Program-made: the position numbers and the translations under genes | NCBI GenBank assembly: GCA_050955105.1 | Contig: JBPBQZ010000033.1 | Coordinates: 1-64,000 of the forward strand | Direction of reading: 5' to 3' | Origin: JBPBQZ01 sp050955105 | Lineage (GTDB): Bacteria > Pseudomonadota > Gammaproteobacteria > Burkholderiales > Burkholderiaceae | Length of the DNA stretch: 64,000 nucleotides | Notes under the pieces: generated by a model | Seen by the model: only the letters and a program-made list of their open reading frames with translations | Database searches by the model: none | What the model was told of the DNA's origin: nothing | In this document: one piece after another, positions 23,446 through 32,595 of the stretch | How the letters are laid out: each line of letters opens with the position of its first letter | Position numbering within the stretch: position 1 is the first letter of the stretch

Positions 23446-25017
23446 TCAGGCCGTGTCCGCCAACAGCGCCTGCGCCATCCATTCCTTGAATTCGCCGTAT
23501 GGCATCGGCCGGGCCAGCAGGTGGCCCTGGCCGAAATCGACCCCGCATTCACGCAGATGCTGGCGTTGGCGCTCTGTTTCGATGCCTTCTCCGACCATGC
23601 TCAAACCCAGCCGTTTGGCCAGGTCGATAATCGACAGCAGAATGCGACCGTTCACCGTCGAAGTATCCGACGCTGAGGCGAATACTCGATCGATCTTCAA
23701 AATGTCGAGCGGGAACTGCTCGAGATAAGCCAGTCCCGAATAGCCAATGCCGAAGTCGTCGATGGCAAAGCGAATGCCCGCCTCGTGCAGCTGCTTCAGG
23801 CGCTTGGCGCCCTCGTCGTCCACCTGCACCGCTTGCCGCTCAGTGATTTCCAGCACGATGACGATGCCATTGTTCAGCATCTGCTTGAACTCCAGGATGT
23901 CCTCGACCAGCGCAGCATCCTGAAAATGGCTGGCCGACAAATTCACCGCCAGATGAAAGTCGCGCGGCAGCGGCATCTCGCGCAAGTCGCGCGCGGTTTG
24001 CGCCATCAGCTTGCGCGTGAGCGGCAGGATGGCGCCGGTGCGCTCGGCGAACGGAATAAACACGTCTGGTGCTACCAGGCCTTCGCTCGGATGCTGCCAG
24101 CGCGCCAGCATCTCGGCGCCCGTGCAGCGGCCGCTTTTCAAGTCGATCACCGGCTGGTAGTAGGGCACGAACTGGTTGCGCCGAATACCGGCTTCGATCG
24201 ACTGGCGCAATGGTTCGCGGCTGCGCCAATACGTCCATAGTCCGTAGGCGGCCCCGGTGCCGACCAATAGTCCGAGCGGCAATAACCAGATCCAGCTCAG
24301 TCGCTCATGCGCTATCAGCGCTTCGCTGGCCTGAAAGCGCAGGGTCAACGGCGTACCCGGCAACGACTGTTCGCGCGTGAACGCCGTGGTGCGCAGCCGC
24401 CGCCCGTTGGCCGGTACCGCACTGCCATCGGTACGCAGCATCAAATTTCCGTCGTGCAGTTCGATGTCGACCATGCCTGGCGTGGCGGTGGCCGACAGCA
24501 GGTCAATCAATGCATCGATTTGTAGCGATACCAGCATGGCGCGATGCCCGACACCCGGTATATAAATAAACAACGCTGGCGTCGAGGGGCTCAATTGCGT
24601 GCCGGTGACCAACCAGTATTCGGGGTGTAACGGGGTGTGATCAAGATAAGTTGGCAGCGGCACCTTGATGGCGCCGCGTGCGGAAGAGCAATAAAGCATG
24701 CTTTGATCGACCAGTGCCATGGCCCGCACATACGGCGAATACGCGGCGTCGCGAGTGAACGCGGTGTTGTGCATCGCGTCGTCGCATGATTGCCCTGCCA
24801 GCGACACATAGCGTTGACCCAGTGCCAGTGACAGGCGCAGCACGCGGCTCACGACGCTTTGCAATTGCGTCGCGGTGGCGGCAACTTTCTGCTGCGCCTG
24901 CTGCGGCGGCAGTATCGTGAACGCCAGCCATGACAGCACTACCGGCACGACGAATGCCAGCACCAGCATCGAATGACGCTGCCGGTTCGATCTTCCGCTC
25001 GTTACGTGCGTCAACAT
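23446..25017 (-). CDS. CSS-motif EAL-domain cyclic-di-GMP phosphodiesterase
   Basis: A 523-residue inner-membrane protein: transmembrane helix at about 17-37, periplasmic CSS domain (cysteines in AGQSCDDAMH and MLYCSSARG), second helix near 240-262, then a cytosolic EAL domain (270-520). EAL hallmarks are TGAEMLARWQHP (EML in place of EAL, catalytic Glu kept), LAVNLSASHF, IVLEITERQ, FAIDDFGIGYSGLAYL, ILKIDR, MVGEGIET and FGQGHLLARPM, so it should hydrolyse c-di-GMP. In characterised CSS-EAL proteins, periplasmic thiol redox state, governed by Dsb proteins, controls activity. The gene is alone and faces the esterase gene. Confidence 0.92.
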   Translation of the reverse strand: MLTHVTSGRSNRQRHSMLVLAFVVPVVLSWLAFTILPPQQAQQKVAATATQLQSVVSRVLRLSLALGQRYVSLAGQSCDDAMHNTAFTRDAAYSPYVRAMALVDQSMLYCSSARGAIKVPLPTYLDHTPLHPEYWLVTGTQLSPSTPALFIYIPGVGHRAMLVSLQIDALIDLLSATATPGMVDIELHDGNLMLRTDGSAVPANGRRLRTTAFTREQSLPGTPLTLRFQASEALIAHERLSWIWLLPLGLLVGTGAAYGLWTYWRSREPLRQSIEAGIRRNQFVPYYQPVIDLKSGRCTGAEMLARWQHPSEGLVAPDVFIPFAERTGAILPLTRKLMAQTARDLREMPLPRDFHLAVNLSASHFQDAALVEDILEFKQMLNNGIVIVLEITERQAVQVDDEGAKRLKQLHEAGIRFAIDDFGIGYSGLAYLEQFPLDILKIDRVFASASDTSTVNGRILLSIIDLAKRLGLSMVGEGIETERQRQHLRECGVDFGQGHLLARPMPYGEFKEWMAQALLADTA

Positions 25018-25488
25018 GGTTCGATTGGCCTGGTTTTTATCTATCTGTTCGACGTCGACACTCGTAGCAAGCCCGCGCTGTCACGCGCGTGGTCGGCGAT
25101 TGCTGGTTGTGCGCCTCGGGCCATGACTTGTTCGTACGCATGTGCAATATCAATCCTCAGGTCCGGCGCAGTGACTAAAGAGGATTGATGGTGCATGGCC
25201 GGGCCGATTCGAAATTCCTCGTACGAATTCCGTCAGCCGGCCTGCGAGTGAATGCAAGCGGCACGATAGTCGCATGTCTTCGAAATATCGTCCATCACGA
25301 CGCTTCAACAACACAGCCTAGCGCCATAATCCGCCGCCCACCAATGAAAATTCAGGTGAATGTTCTGGTAAAGTTTAAAATCGCTTAACGGACGCGCCCG
25401 GACCCGCAGAGAGACGAACTACGAGGCGTTTTTCGGCACGCGGGTCCGGTGCGTGGCGTCCGTGCAGTTGTTTTTGCTTTATTGCGAT
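25018..25488. other. Intergenic region between the EAL gene and the OPT transporter gene
   Basis: About 470 bp that carry the upstream region of the minus-strand EAL gene and the downstream region of the OPT gene. Small open frames here have no recognisable domain. The stretch 25320-25390 is markedly AT-richer than its surroundings. The only clear structure is the inverted repeat at 25398-25449, described separately. Confidence 0.6.
25398..25449. repeat. Inverted repeat downstream of the OPT transporter gene
   Basis: CCGGACCCGC (25398-25407) and its exact complement GCGGGTCCGG (25440-25449) are separated by 32 nt; about five further pairs form outside with one bulged base. It lies 40 bp past the OPT stop in the direction of transcription, so it could be a transcript-end hairpin, but it lacks a following T-run. 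Confidence 0.5.
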
Positions 25489-27585
25489 TCAGCGCACCCG
25501 GCGCGGCGGCTTGGCGGCTGGGTCGTTGGCACGCGCTACGCGCCGTGCAAAGCTGACACAGACGGTCATGAACACCAGCAGGCCGAGCCATCGCGCCGAG
25601 CCGGCGAAGCTGGCATCGGCCAGCGCCAGCGGGGTTTCGTTGCCGGTGATACCCACGGCGCCCGCCAGCATTACCCCCATCAGGCTTTCTCCGACGATCA
25701 GCCCCGACGCCAACAGCACGCCGCGCCGTTTCGCGGTTTCTCGATAGCTGACTGCATCGGCGCCGCGTTGCCGTGCGCGCCGGGTTACGGCTCGTTCGAT
25801 CAGATAGCTGAGCACGGCGCCCACTACCAGCGGCACCGAGATAGTGGGCGGCAGGTAGATGCCGATACCTACCGCCAATACCGGCAAGCGCGCCCTGCTG
25901 CTGAAGCGGCGCAGCAATTGATCGACGCCGATCAGCAACACCGCCAGCAAGGCGCCCAACGATAACATCGACCAGTCGAGCTGATGCGTAAAGATGCCCT
26001 GGGCGATCGCGGTGATCAAGGTAGCCTGCGGCGCCGAGAGCGCCTCCGCGACGTCCATGCCTGCGCGTGGCATCGCCCCGGCAAAGCCATTTGCTTGATA
26101 CAGCAGATTGAGTACCGGCGGAATTACCGCAGCGCCCACTACGCAGCCGATCAGCAGTGCTACCTGCTGGCGCCATGGCGTGGCGCCGACCAGCCAGCCG
26201 GTTTTCAGATCTTGCAGGTTGTCGTTGGAGATGCAGGCAATCGCCACCACCGCCGCGGTCACGAAGATGGCGAAGGCCACGGCGAGGTGGGTGCCGGCGG
26301 CGCTGTCCAGCATGCCGTTGCCGCGGCCTACCAGCGCGAGCAAGCCCGCGACCACGATCACCGCGACGATGCCCATGCCGGAAATCGGGCTGCTCGAAGA
26401 ACCGACCGTGCCCGCCATGTAACCGCAGGCGGCCGCAATCAGAAAGCCGAAGCCGAACGCAAACAGCGTGCCGCCAATAATGCATTCCCAGCGCGCGACG
26501 GGGCTGAGATCGGCATGACTGACGAAGTGATAGAAGGTCAGACCGAGCAGCACCAGCAACACCGCAGCCAAGCTGAGAATCGCTTTGGGTGAGATGTCTC
26601 TATCACGTTCGGGTAGGCCCACCGCGCTGCCTTCGGACGTCTGCTGGCTCGTGCCGGCACCGAAAGCGCCCAGCGATGTTTTCACGCCGTCGATGATCGA
26701 TCGATAAAGCGAGGCGAGGGTCCAGATCGAGGCGACGCCGATCACGCCGGCACCCAGGAAACGTACTTGCTGGCTCCAGATGTCGTTGGCGAATGCCGCA
26801 AGCGTTTGCCCCGCGGGCGTCGGCGTGATGGCCGTCAGCCATGGCACCGCGACACCCCAGGCGATCACCAGGCCCACCAGCATCGCGATGCCGCCGCCCA
26901 AGCCGATCAGGTAGCCCGCGCCCAGCAACGCCAGCGAAAAGCCCGCAGGCAGCCGAAACACCGCGCCGCCCACGCTGAACCAGGCGCTGGCGCCATCGGC
27001 CAGCACGCGCAGGCCGCCGGTGGCGAAGTTGATGATGGCCGACAAGAGCGCGCCCAGGCCGATGTCGAGTGCGCCGGTGGTCCGGTGCTGGCTCGCGCCG
27101 GCGCTGCTTTGCGGATCGACGGCAGCGCGCCGGCCGCTACCCGACTGCAGGATCTCGGCGGCCGCGACGCCTTCTGGATAGGGCAGTGCGCTCTTTACCA
27201 CCATCGCATGGCGCAGTGGAATCGTGAACAGCACGCCCAGCATGCCGCCGCTGGCGGCGATCGCCATAGTCTGCCAATAAGGAAAGCCTTGCCAATAGCC
27301 GAGCATGACCAGGCCGGGCAGGATGAAGATGATCGAAGAAAGCGTGCCGGCCGCCGATGCCTGCGTCTGCACAATATTGTTTTCGAGAACATTGGAATCG
27401 GCAAAGATGCGCAGCGCGGCCATCGAGATGACCGCCGAGGGTATCGCCGACGAGAACGTGAGGCCGACCTTGAGTCCAAGGTAGACATTCGCGGCCGTGA
27501 ACACGATGGTGATCATGGCGCCGAGCAGAATGCCGCGAAACGTTAGCTCCGGTCCTTGATACTGGATGGATGTAGGTCGACTCAT
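25489..27585 (-). CDS. OPT family oligopeptide/metallophore transporter
   Basis: A 698-residue protein with about 14-16 hydrophobic helices. GILLGAMITIVFTAANVYLG and KVGLTFSSAIPSAVISMAAL at the start and YPEGVAAAEIL near residue 145 are signatures of the OPT superfamily, which includes oligopeptide importers and the yellow-stripe metal-chelate transporters. The start at 27585 (MSRPTSIQYQ) has a GGAGAT ribosome-binding site; the upstream in-frame extension to 27621 does not. It follows the TonB-dependent copper-receptor-like gene by 83 bp on the same strand, suggesting that the two proteins move a common ligand, perhaps a metal chelate or peptide, across the outer and inner membranes; that link is inference. 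Confidence 0.9.
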   Translation of the reverse strand: MSRPTSIQYQGPELTFRGILLGAMITIVFTAANVYLGLKVGLTFSSAIPSAVISMAALRIFADSNVLENNIVQTQASAAGTLSSIIFILPGLVMLGYWQGFPYWQTMAIAASGGMLGVLFTIPLRHAMVVKSALPYPEGVAAAEILQSGSGRRAAVDPQSSAGASQHRTTGALDIGLGALLSAIINFATGGLRVLADGASAWFSVGGAVFRLPAGFSLALLGAGYLIGLGGGIAMLVGLVIAWGVAVPWLTAITPTPAGQTLAAFANDIWSQQVRFLGAGVIGVASIWTLASLYRSIIDGVKTSLGAFGAGTSQQTSEGSAVGLPERDRDISPKAILSLAAVLLVLLGLTFYHFVSHADLSPVARWECIIGGTLFAFGFGFLIAAACGYMAGTVGSSSSPISGMGIVAVIVVAGLLALVGRGNGMLDSAAGTHLAVAFAIFVTAAVVAIACISNDNLQDLKTGWLVGATPWRQQVALLIGCVVGAAVIPPVLNLLYQANGFAGAMPRAGMDVAEALSAPQATLITAIAQGIFTHQLDWSMLSLGALLAVLLIGVDQLLRRFSSRARLPVLAVGIGIYLPPTISVPLVVGAVLSYLIERAVTRRARQRGADAVSYRETAKRRGVLLASGLIVGESLMGVMLAGAVGITGNETPLALADASFAGSARWLGLLVFMTVCVSFARRVARANDPAAKPPRRVR

Positions 27586-27668
27586 GCAGCAATCTCCATG
27601 CTTGTAGAAACAACGAGGCAACGCAGCAGCGGCACGCTGCGCAATAGGCGCCGTGCCTGCCGAATCAC

Positions 27669-29837
27669 TTAGAAGTCGACGTTCATTTGCGCCCAGATAG
27701 TACGGCCCGGCTCATTAATGCGCAGGTCGGCTGGATAGCCGAAGCCGGCATTGCCGGCCAGATTCAGATGCTCGGCGTAGGTTTTGTTCAGCAGATTATC
27801 GATGCCGGCCACCACGCGCGCCTGTTTGTTGATCACATAGCTGGCGCTGAGCGCCAATACGCCGAAGCCGCCGCTTGGGCCCAGGTCGCGTCCGACTACA
27901 TTACCGGCGTTGCGCGCATAGCGGTGTTGCGGCGCCACTATCCGCCACAAAGCACTGGCCCCGAAGGGACCTTGCGCGTAGGCCAGCGTGATGCGGCCTT
28001 CCAGCGGTGGAATCTGCGGCAGCGGCTGATGCGCATCGGTGTTTTGCGCCCAAGCATAGGCAAGCGAGGTATCGATGCGCCAGTGGCGCGTCAGCGGCAG
28101 CGCGACGCCGGCTTCGCCGCCGGCGATGCGCGCATTCACATTGCTGGCACGCGTCGACGCGTGCATGCCGGCGCCGAGATAGTCGAACAGGATGAAATCT
28201 TTGACTTCGCCTAGATAAGCCGATACCCAGGCGTTCATATCGGCACGCCGATATTGCGCACCGAAGTCGAGCTGCGTGGTTTTCTCCGGGCGCACGCCGG
28301 CGAAGGCGTTCGGCGCGCCGACCGGACCGCTGCCGGGCGAGAACAGCTCCCAGTAGTCGGGAAAGCGTTCGCTGTGGCCCAGGCCGACATACAGTGTGGC
28401 TGGCAAGGATGCGAGATCGTGCTCGTAGCGCATGAATCCGCTTGGCAGCAGCGCGCGGCGCCGGTCGCCGGCAGTGCGGTCGACGTTAGCGCCGCGGTCG
28501 CCGCCGTGCATCTCGTGCATACCACCCATCTTGTGCATGCCGTGCATGGCCATCGGCTTGGCGCGGCCGCTCGGACGCTTGTCCTGCGCTTGCGCCGCGT
28601 CGAGCCGCACGCCGGCTATCAACCGGTAACGAGGCGCCAGGTACCAGGTGAGCTCGCCGAACACGCCGATATCCGACAGCAGCGCCGCTGACTTCCACGG
28701 CTGCTTGCCGTAGTTGTGCGTGGCCGTTCCCGAACGCTGGTCGAGCCGGCTCGCGCGCGCATCGATGCCCGCGATCAACCGCAGATCGTCGCGCAGGTTC
28801 AAGGTCGCCGCCACGCGGGTGCCGGCGGTGCTGCGGCGCACGTCGGAGGCCATCGCCATCGGCATCATGCTCGATGCATCGGGGTGGCGCAGCGTGTAGT
28901 TATCCATCAGATGGTCGGCGCGATTGAAATACACCTGTGCTTGCACGCGCTCGACCAACTGGTCGATGAAATGCTTGTCGAATTTCAAGCTCACGCTATC
29001 GCGGCGGAAATGGATGCCGTCCATGCCGCGCGCTGCATAGCGTGCGTAGCCATCGCTGGTGCCTGCCGTCAGTTCGAGCAAGGTGCGCGCATCGGGGGTG
29101 AGCCCCAAGGCGGTATCCACGCTGGACTTGTCCCATTGCGAAGCTACCCGCGTACCGCTGCCATCGCGATAGTCTTGCGCATGCGCGTGATTGACGATCA
29201 CGCGGCCATAGACATCGGGCGTGCCGGCGGTGAAATCGGCGCTCTGGTCATTGCGACCATTCGAGCCGCCGGTCAGCGCCCCGGTGAAGCGGGTGCCGCC
29301 ATCGGTAAAGCGTGGCGTGAGCCGCTCGAACAGAATGGTGCCGGCCGACGCGCCGGGGCCATAGATCACGGATTCCGGTCCTTTGATGACCGTGAGCTTG
29401 TCGTAGGTGGTGGGCGAAATATAGGAGGTGGGCGCGTCCATGCGGCCAGGGCACGCGCCCTGCAGGTCCGTGCCATTCGTCAGAATGCTCAGGCGCGAGC
29501 CGAACATGCCACGCAATACCGGATCGCCGTTGGTGCCGCCATTGCGGATCGCGGCGAAACCGGGAATCGTTTTCAGGTAATCGGCGCCGTCGCTGGCGGG
29601 CAGCGGCAGGCGCGGCGCTTTCGGATCGGTAACCACGGTCAATGGCCCGCTAGGCGTGGCGGAGGTGACGACGACCGGCTGCAATGGCCGATCGTTGGCG
29701 GGCACTGCGTTGGCCACAGCATCGACGCTGACGGCAGCAACGGTAACGGGAGCCAGGGCGGCGTAACCGCAGGCAGGCAATAGCAAAGGCGCGGCGGCGG
29801 CGAAGCGCCGGCCGCGGGTGAGGCGTAGTCGGTTCAT
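27669..29837 (-). CDS. TonB-dependent copper receptor, OprC/NosA-like
   Basis: A 722-residue outer-membrane receptor. After a signal sequence it has a plug domain (GADYLKTIPGFAAIRNGGTN, DPVLRGMFGSRLSILTNG, GACPGRMDAPTSYISPTTYD, VIKGPESVIYGPGASAG) that matches the OprC/NosA copper-receptor family, then a 22-strand barrel ending in a C-terminal aromatic residue (MNVDF). A loop near residues 425-450 is very rich in Met and His (MAMHGMHKMGGMHEMHGG), a soft-metal binding signature suited to Cu(I)/Cu(II). It is the promoter-proximal gene of a pair with the OPT transporter. Ligand assignment rests on family likeness and the Met/His loop. Confidence 0.9.
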   Translation of the reverse strand: MNRLRLTRGRRFAAAAPLLLPACGYAALAPVTVAAVSVDAVANAVPANDRPLQPVVVTSATPSGPLTVVTDPKAPRLPLPASDGADYLKTIPGFAAIRNGGTNGDPVLRGMFGSRLSILTNGTDLQGACPGRMDAPTSYISPTTYDKLTVIKGPESVIYGPGASAGTILFERLTPRFTDGGTRFTGALTGGSNGRNDQSADFTAGTPDVYGRVIVNHAHAQDYRDGSGTRVASQWDKSSVDTALGLTPDARTLLELTAGTSDGYARYAARGMDGIHFRRDSVSLKFDKHFIDQLVERVQAQVYFNRADHLMDNYTLRHPDASSMMPMAMASDVRRSTAGTRVAATLNLRDDLRLIAGIDARASRLDQRSGTATHNYGKQPWKSAALLSDIGVFGELTWYLAPRYRLIAGVRLDAAQAQDKRPSGRAKPMAMHGMHKMGGMHEMHGGDRGANVDRTAGDRRRALLPSGFMRYEHDLASLPATLYVGLGHSERFPDYWELFSPGSGPVGAPNAFAGVRPEKTTQLDFGAQYRRADMNAWVSAYLGEVKDFILFDYLGAGMHASTRASNVNARIAGGEAGVALPLTRHWRIDTSLAYAWAQNTDAHQPLPQIPPLEGRITLAYAQGPFGASALWRIVAPQHRYARNAGNVVGRDLGPSGGFGVLALSASYVINKQARVVAGIDNLLNKTYAEHLNLAGNAGFGYPADLRINEPGRTIWAQMNVDF

Positions 29838-30059
29838 TGCGGTGGATCTGAAACGAGCGCGACGACAGGGAAAGCAACGCGCTCGTCCGGTTCGGCAAGA
29901 GCGAAGCGCCTGGCTCAGCCTAAGGAGTACGAATCAGATCGTTCCGTGGGATGCTTACTGGGGAAGATGTGCCGACGCTTCATGAGAGACGCACGATAGC
30001 AGAGCCATCACCACCGATTTGTGGCGATTTGTCGCAGCACCGCAGGGGCGTGGCGCCGA

Positions 30060-31046
30060 CTACAGCGTGTCTTTGATCTGCGCCAGGATTTCGTATGAAT
30101 GCAGCCGCGCGGCATGCTCGAAGATGGGCGCCGTCACCATCAATTCTTCAGCGCCGGTGTCGGCGATGAACTGGCGCAGGCCGGCACGTACGGTTTCACG
30201 CGAGCCGACGAACGCGCATTGCAGCATCCGTTGCACCTGGAACTTCTCCGAGGGCGACCAATAGGTTTCGATGTCGTCGATCGGCGGCGGCATCTGGCCG
30301 CGCTTGCCACGGTGAATGCGCGTGAACTGCTGTTGAATCGTCGTGAACAAGCGTTGCGCTTCGGCGTCGGTATCCGCCGCGACAACATTGGCGCCCACCA
30401 TCGCGTAGGAAGTTTGTAATTGCGCGGAAGGCTTGAAGCGCTCGCGATAAACCTGCAGCGCCTGCGTCAGCGCATCCGGCGCGAAATGCGAGGCGAACGC
30501 ATAGGGCAATCCCAGCGCCGCAGCCAGTTGCGCGCCGAACAGGCTCGAGCCCAGAATCCACAGCGGCACGTGCAGGCCGCTGCCGGGCACTGCCTGCACC
30601 GCCTGGCCTGGCGTGGCATCGGCGAACAGCCCTTGCAGCTCCAACACGTCGTGCGGAAAGTGCTCGGCCGTCATTGGATCGCGGCGCAAGGCGCGCACAG
30701 TCGTCTGATCGGTACCCGGAGCGCGGCCCAGCCCCAAGTCGATACGGCCTGGAAACAGCGATTCGAGCGTGCCGAACTGCTCGGCGATTACCAGCGGTGA
30801 ATGGTTGGGCAGCATGATGCCACCCGAGCCCACGCGAATCGTCTTGGTGCCGGCCGCCACATAGCCGATCACCACGGCGGTCGCGGCGCTGGCGATGCCC
30901 GTCATATTGTGATGTTCGGCCATCCAGTAGCGGTGATAGCCCCACTGCTCGGCATGGCGCGCCAGATCGAGCGTATTGCGCAGGGCGTCGCCCGGGGTGG
31001 CGCCTTCGGGCACCGGGACAAGATCGAGTACGGAAAAAGTGGTCAT
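30060..31046 (-). CDS. LLM-class flavin-dependent oxidoreductase (luciferase-like)
   Basis: A 328-residue bacterial-luciferase-like monooxygenase of the MsnO8 type: FSVLDLVPVPEGATPGDALR at the start, GYHRYWMAEHHNMTGIASAA near residue 36, TIRVGSGGIMLPNHSPL and GRIDLGLGRAPGTDQTT, the usual FMN and substrate-pocket blocks. Such enzymes use FMNH2 and oxygen; the substrate is unknown. It is divergent from the first binding-protein gene and is preceded by the 3'-less promoter region of the TonB receptor gene, from which it is separated by about 220 bp. Single-gene transcription unit as far as visible. Confidence 0.9.
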   Translation of the reverse strand: MTTFSVLDLVPVPEGATPGDALRNTLDLARHAEQWGYHRYWMAEHHNMTGIASAATAVVIGYVAAGTKTIRVGSGGIMLPNHSPLVIAEQFGTLESLFPGRIDLGLGRAPGTDQTTVRALRRDPMTAEHFPHDVLELQGLFADATPGQAVQAVPGSGLHVPLWILGSSLFGAQLAAALGLPYAFASHFAPDALTQALQVYRERFKPSAQLQTSYAMVGANVVAADTDAEAQRLFTTIQQQFTRIHRGKRGQMPPPIDDIETYWSPSEKFQVQRMLQCAFVGSRETVRAGLRQFIADTGAEELMVTAPIFEHAARLHSYEILAQIKDTL

Positions 31047-31227
31047 CTGGGCAGGTCCATCTAGCGCCGGATCAGGGCCGGGCGATCTGCCATTGTAGAG
31101 TCTGTCTCGAAATCAGGTGGCGCGCCGCGACGCGTCGGCGGCGCAATGCTGCAGCGAAGCATCGAGCGCTTATCCCGAATTTACCCAAGCCTGGCCTGGC
31201 GGTCTTAATTTCAGAATCTCAAAATGG

Positions 31228-31254
31228 TTGGACCGTTTGATTTCGCGCTATTAT
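31228..31254 (+). promoter_or_regulatory. Possible promoter for the binding-protein/acyl-CoA gene cluster
   Basis: TTGGAC (31228-31233) and TATTAT (31249-31254) lie about 75 bp upstream of the first binding-protein start. The 15-bp spacer is short of the ideal 17, so this is a weak call. Confidence 0.3.
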
Positions 31255-31329
31255 CGCGCCTGGGAAAGCTCGGACTTCGGTCGGTGTGAATTTTGGGTTG
31301 TTTTATATCAGGCAAAGAGAGAGACGCAA

Positions 31330-32595
31330 ATGAGTTCAAGCTTTACTTCCGCCCGTGTGCGCCAGGCATTTTCAGGGTCGCGATTGCGTGCCCTGGCAGG
31401 CGCGGGTTGCGCGTTGCTGGCAGGCATTGCGGCTGTGCCGGCGATGGCCCAGGACAACTCGCCGATTCCGATCGGCATGGTGATGTCGAAACAGGGCGTG
31501 TTCGCCGACGTGGGCCGTGACGGTGCGCGCGGTGCGATGATGGCAATCGACGATGTCGGTTCGAAGATCAACGGCCGTCCCGTAAAACTAATTTGGTACG
31601 ACGATCCCGATCCGCAATCGGCACAGCAAAACACGCAGAAACTGATCGACAACGAAAAAGTCGTGGCGATCATGGGTGGCACCAACAGCGCCTCGTCGCT
31701 GGCTGAAAGCTCGGTCGCCAAGAATTCCAAGATTCCGGTGGTCATCATGACCGGCTCGGCCACTGAGCTGACGGGCAAGTCGTGCAACCGCTACACCTTC
31801 CGCACCTATTACAGTGCTGGCGTGGCCGCGCGTGCCCTGGTTCCGGAATTGATCAAGAAGGGCAAGAAGTGGTATTTCCTGGCGCCGAACTACGCGGCCG
31901 GCCTGGATGCCTATACCGGCATGAAGGGTCAGCTCGACAAGATGGGCGGCACCGAGGTGGGCTATGACAAGCTGCCGGTCGGCACCACCGATTTCAGCAG
32001 CTTTATCCTGAAAATCCGCCAAGCCAATCCTGACGTCGTGGGCTTCAGTTTCGCCGGCCTGGACATCGACAACTTCCTCAAGCAGTGGGCGCAGTACGGG
32101 ATGAAGGACAAGATTCCGGTCGGCGACCCGTTCCTGAGCGAATCGTCGCTGTGGGCGCTGGACAAAGACTCCGCCACGGGTACCTACGCGAAGATCTGGC
32201 AATACACCGATCCGAGCCTGTCGCCGGCCGAAAAGAAATTCGCCGCCGCCTATCGCGCGAAGTACAACCTGCCGGCGTCGATGGTGGCGTGGGAAGGCTG
32301 GATGTCGATGCGCGCCATTCTCGATGCCATCAGTGCCGGCAAGTCAACCGCGCCGGCGTCGATCGTGCATCAGCTCGAAACGCTGCAATGGCATGACACG
32401 AAGATTCCTAGTTACTACCGTGCCTGGGATCATCAATTCATCCATCCGCTGCTGATCGTGAATGCACGCGCACCGAAGGCTTCCGACAAATACGACCTGC
32501 TGGATATCGAGAAATCGGTGCCTGAGTCGGCCGCCGACATCGAAAAGATTTTCGGTACGCAAGCGGAAGTCGGTTGCCACATGGATAGTCTGTAA
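31330..32595 (+). CDS. Branched-chain amino acid-type ABC transporter substrate-binding protein, copy 1
   Basis: A 421-residue periplasmic protein with an N-terminal signal peptide (cleavage near AMAQ-D) and a two-lobed LivJ/AmiC-like fold: PIPIGMVMSKQGVFADVGRD, KLIWYDDPDPQSAQQNTQKL, VVAIMGGTNSASSLAESS, NRYTFRTYYSAGVAARAL. Two cysteines (GKSCNRYTF and the C-terminal EVGCHMDSL) are shared by all three tandem copies and may form a disulfide. The start at 31330 is used because the signal peptide begins there; the frame is open upstream to 31117. It is almost the same as copy 2, including a 53-nt identical run (31624-31676 and 33277-33329). No permease or ATPase gene is in the window, so the translocating partner is elsewhere. 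Confidence 0.9.
   Translation: MSSSFTSARVRQAFSGSRLRALAGAGCALLAGIAAVPAMAQDNSPIPIGMVMSKQGVFADVGRDGARGAMMAIDDVGSKINGRPVKLIWYDDPDPQSAQQNTQKLIDNEKVVAIMGGTNSASSLAESSVAKNSKIPVVIMTGSATELTGKSCNRYTFRTYYSAGVAARALVPELIKKGKKWYFLAPNYAAGLDAYTGMKGQLDKMGGTEVGYDKLPVGTTDFSSFILKIRQANPDVVGFSFAGLDIDNFLKQWAQYGMKDKIPVGDPFLSESSLWALDKDSATGTYAKIWQYTDPSLSPAEKKFAAAYRAKYNLPASMVAWEGWMSMRAILDAISAGKSTAPASIVHQLETLQWHDTKIPSYYRAWDHQFIHPLLIVNARAPKASDKYDLLDIEKSVPESAADIEKIFGTQAEVGCHMDSL

Noticed and set aside
25185..25388. Small open frame between the EAL and OPT genes
   Set aside because: No homologous pattern or ribosome-binding site that I trust; best taken as intergenic.
25385..26485. A 366-codon minus-strand frame overlapping the OPT gene
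   Set aside because: It is a frame-shifted shadow of the OPT gene, with Arg/Gly-rich sequence and no membrane helices.
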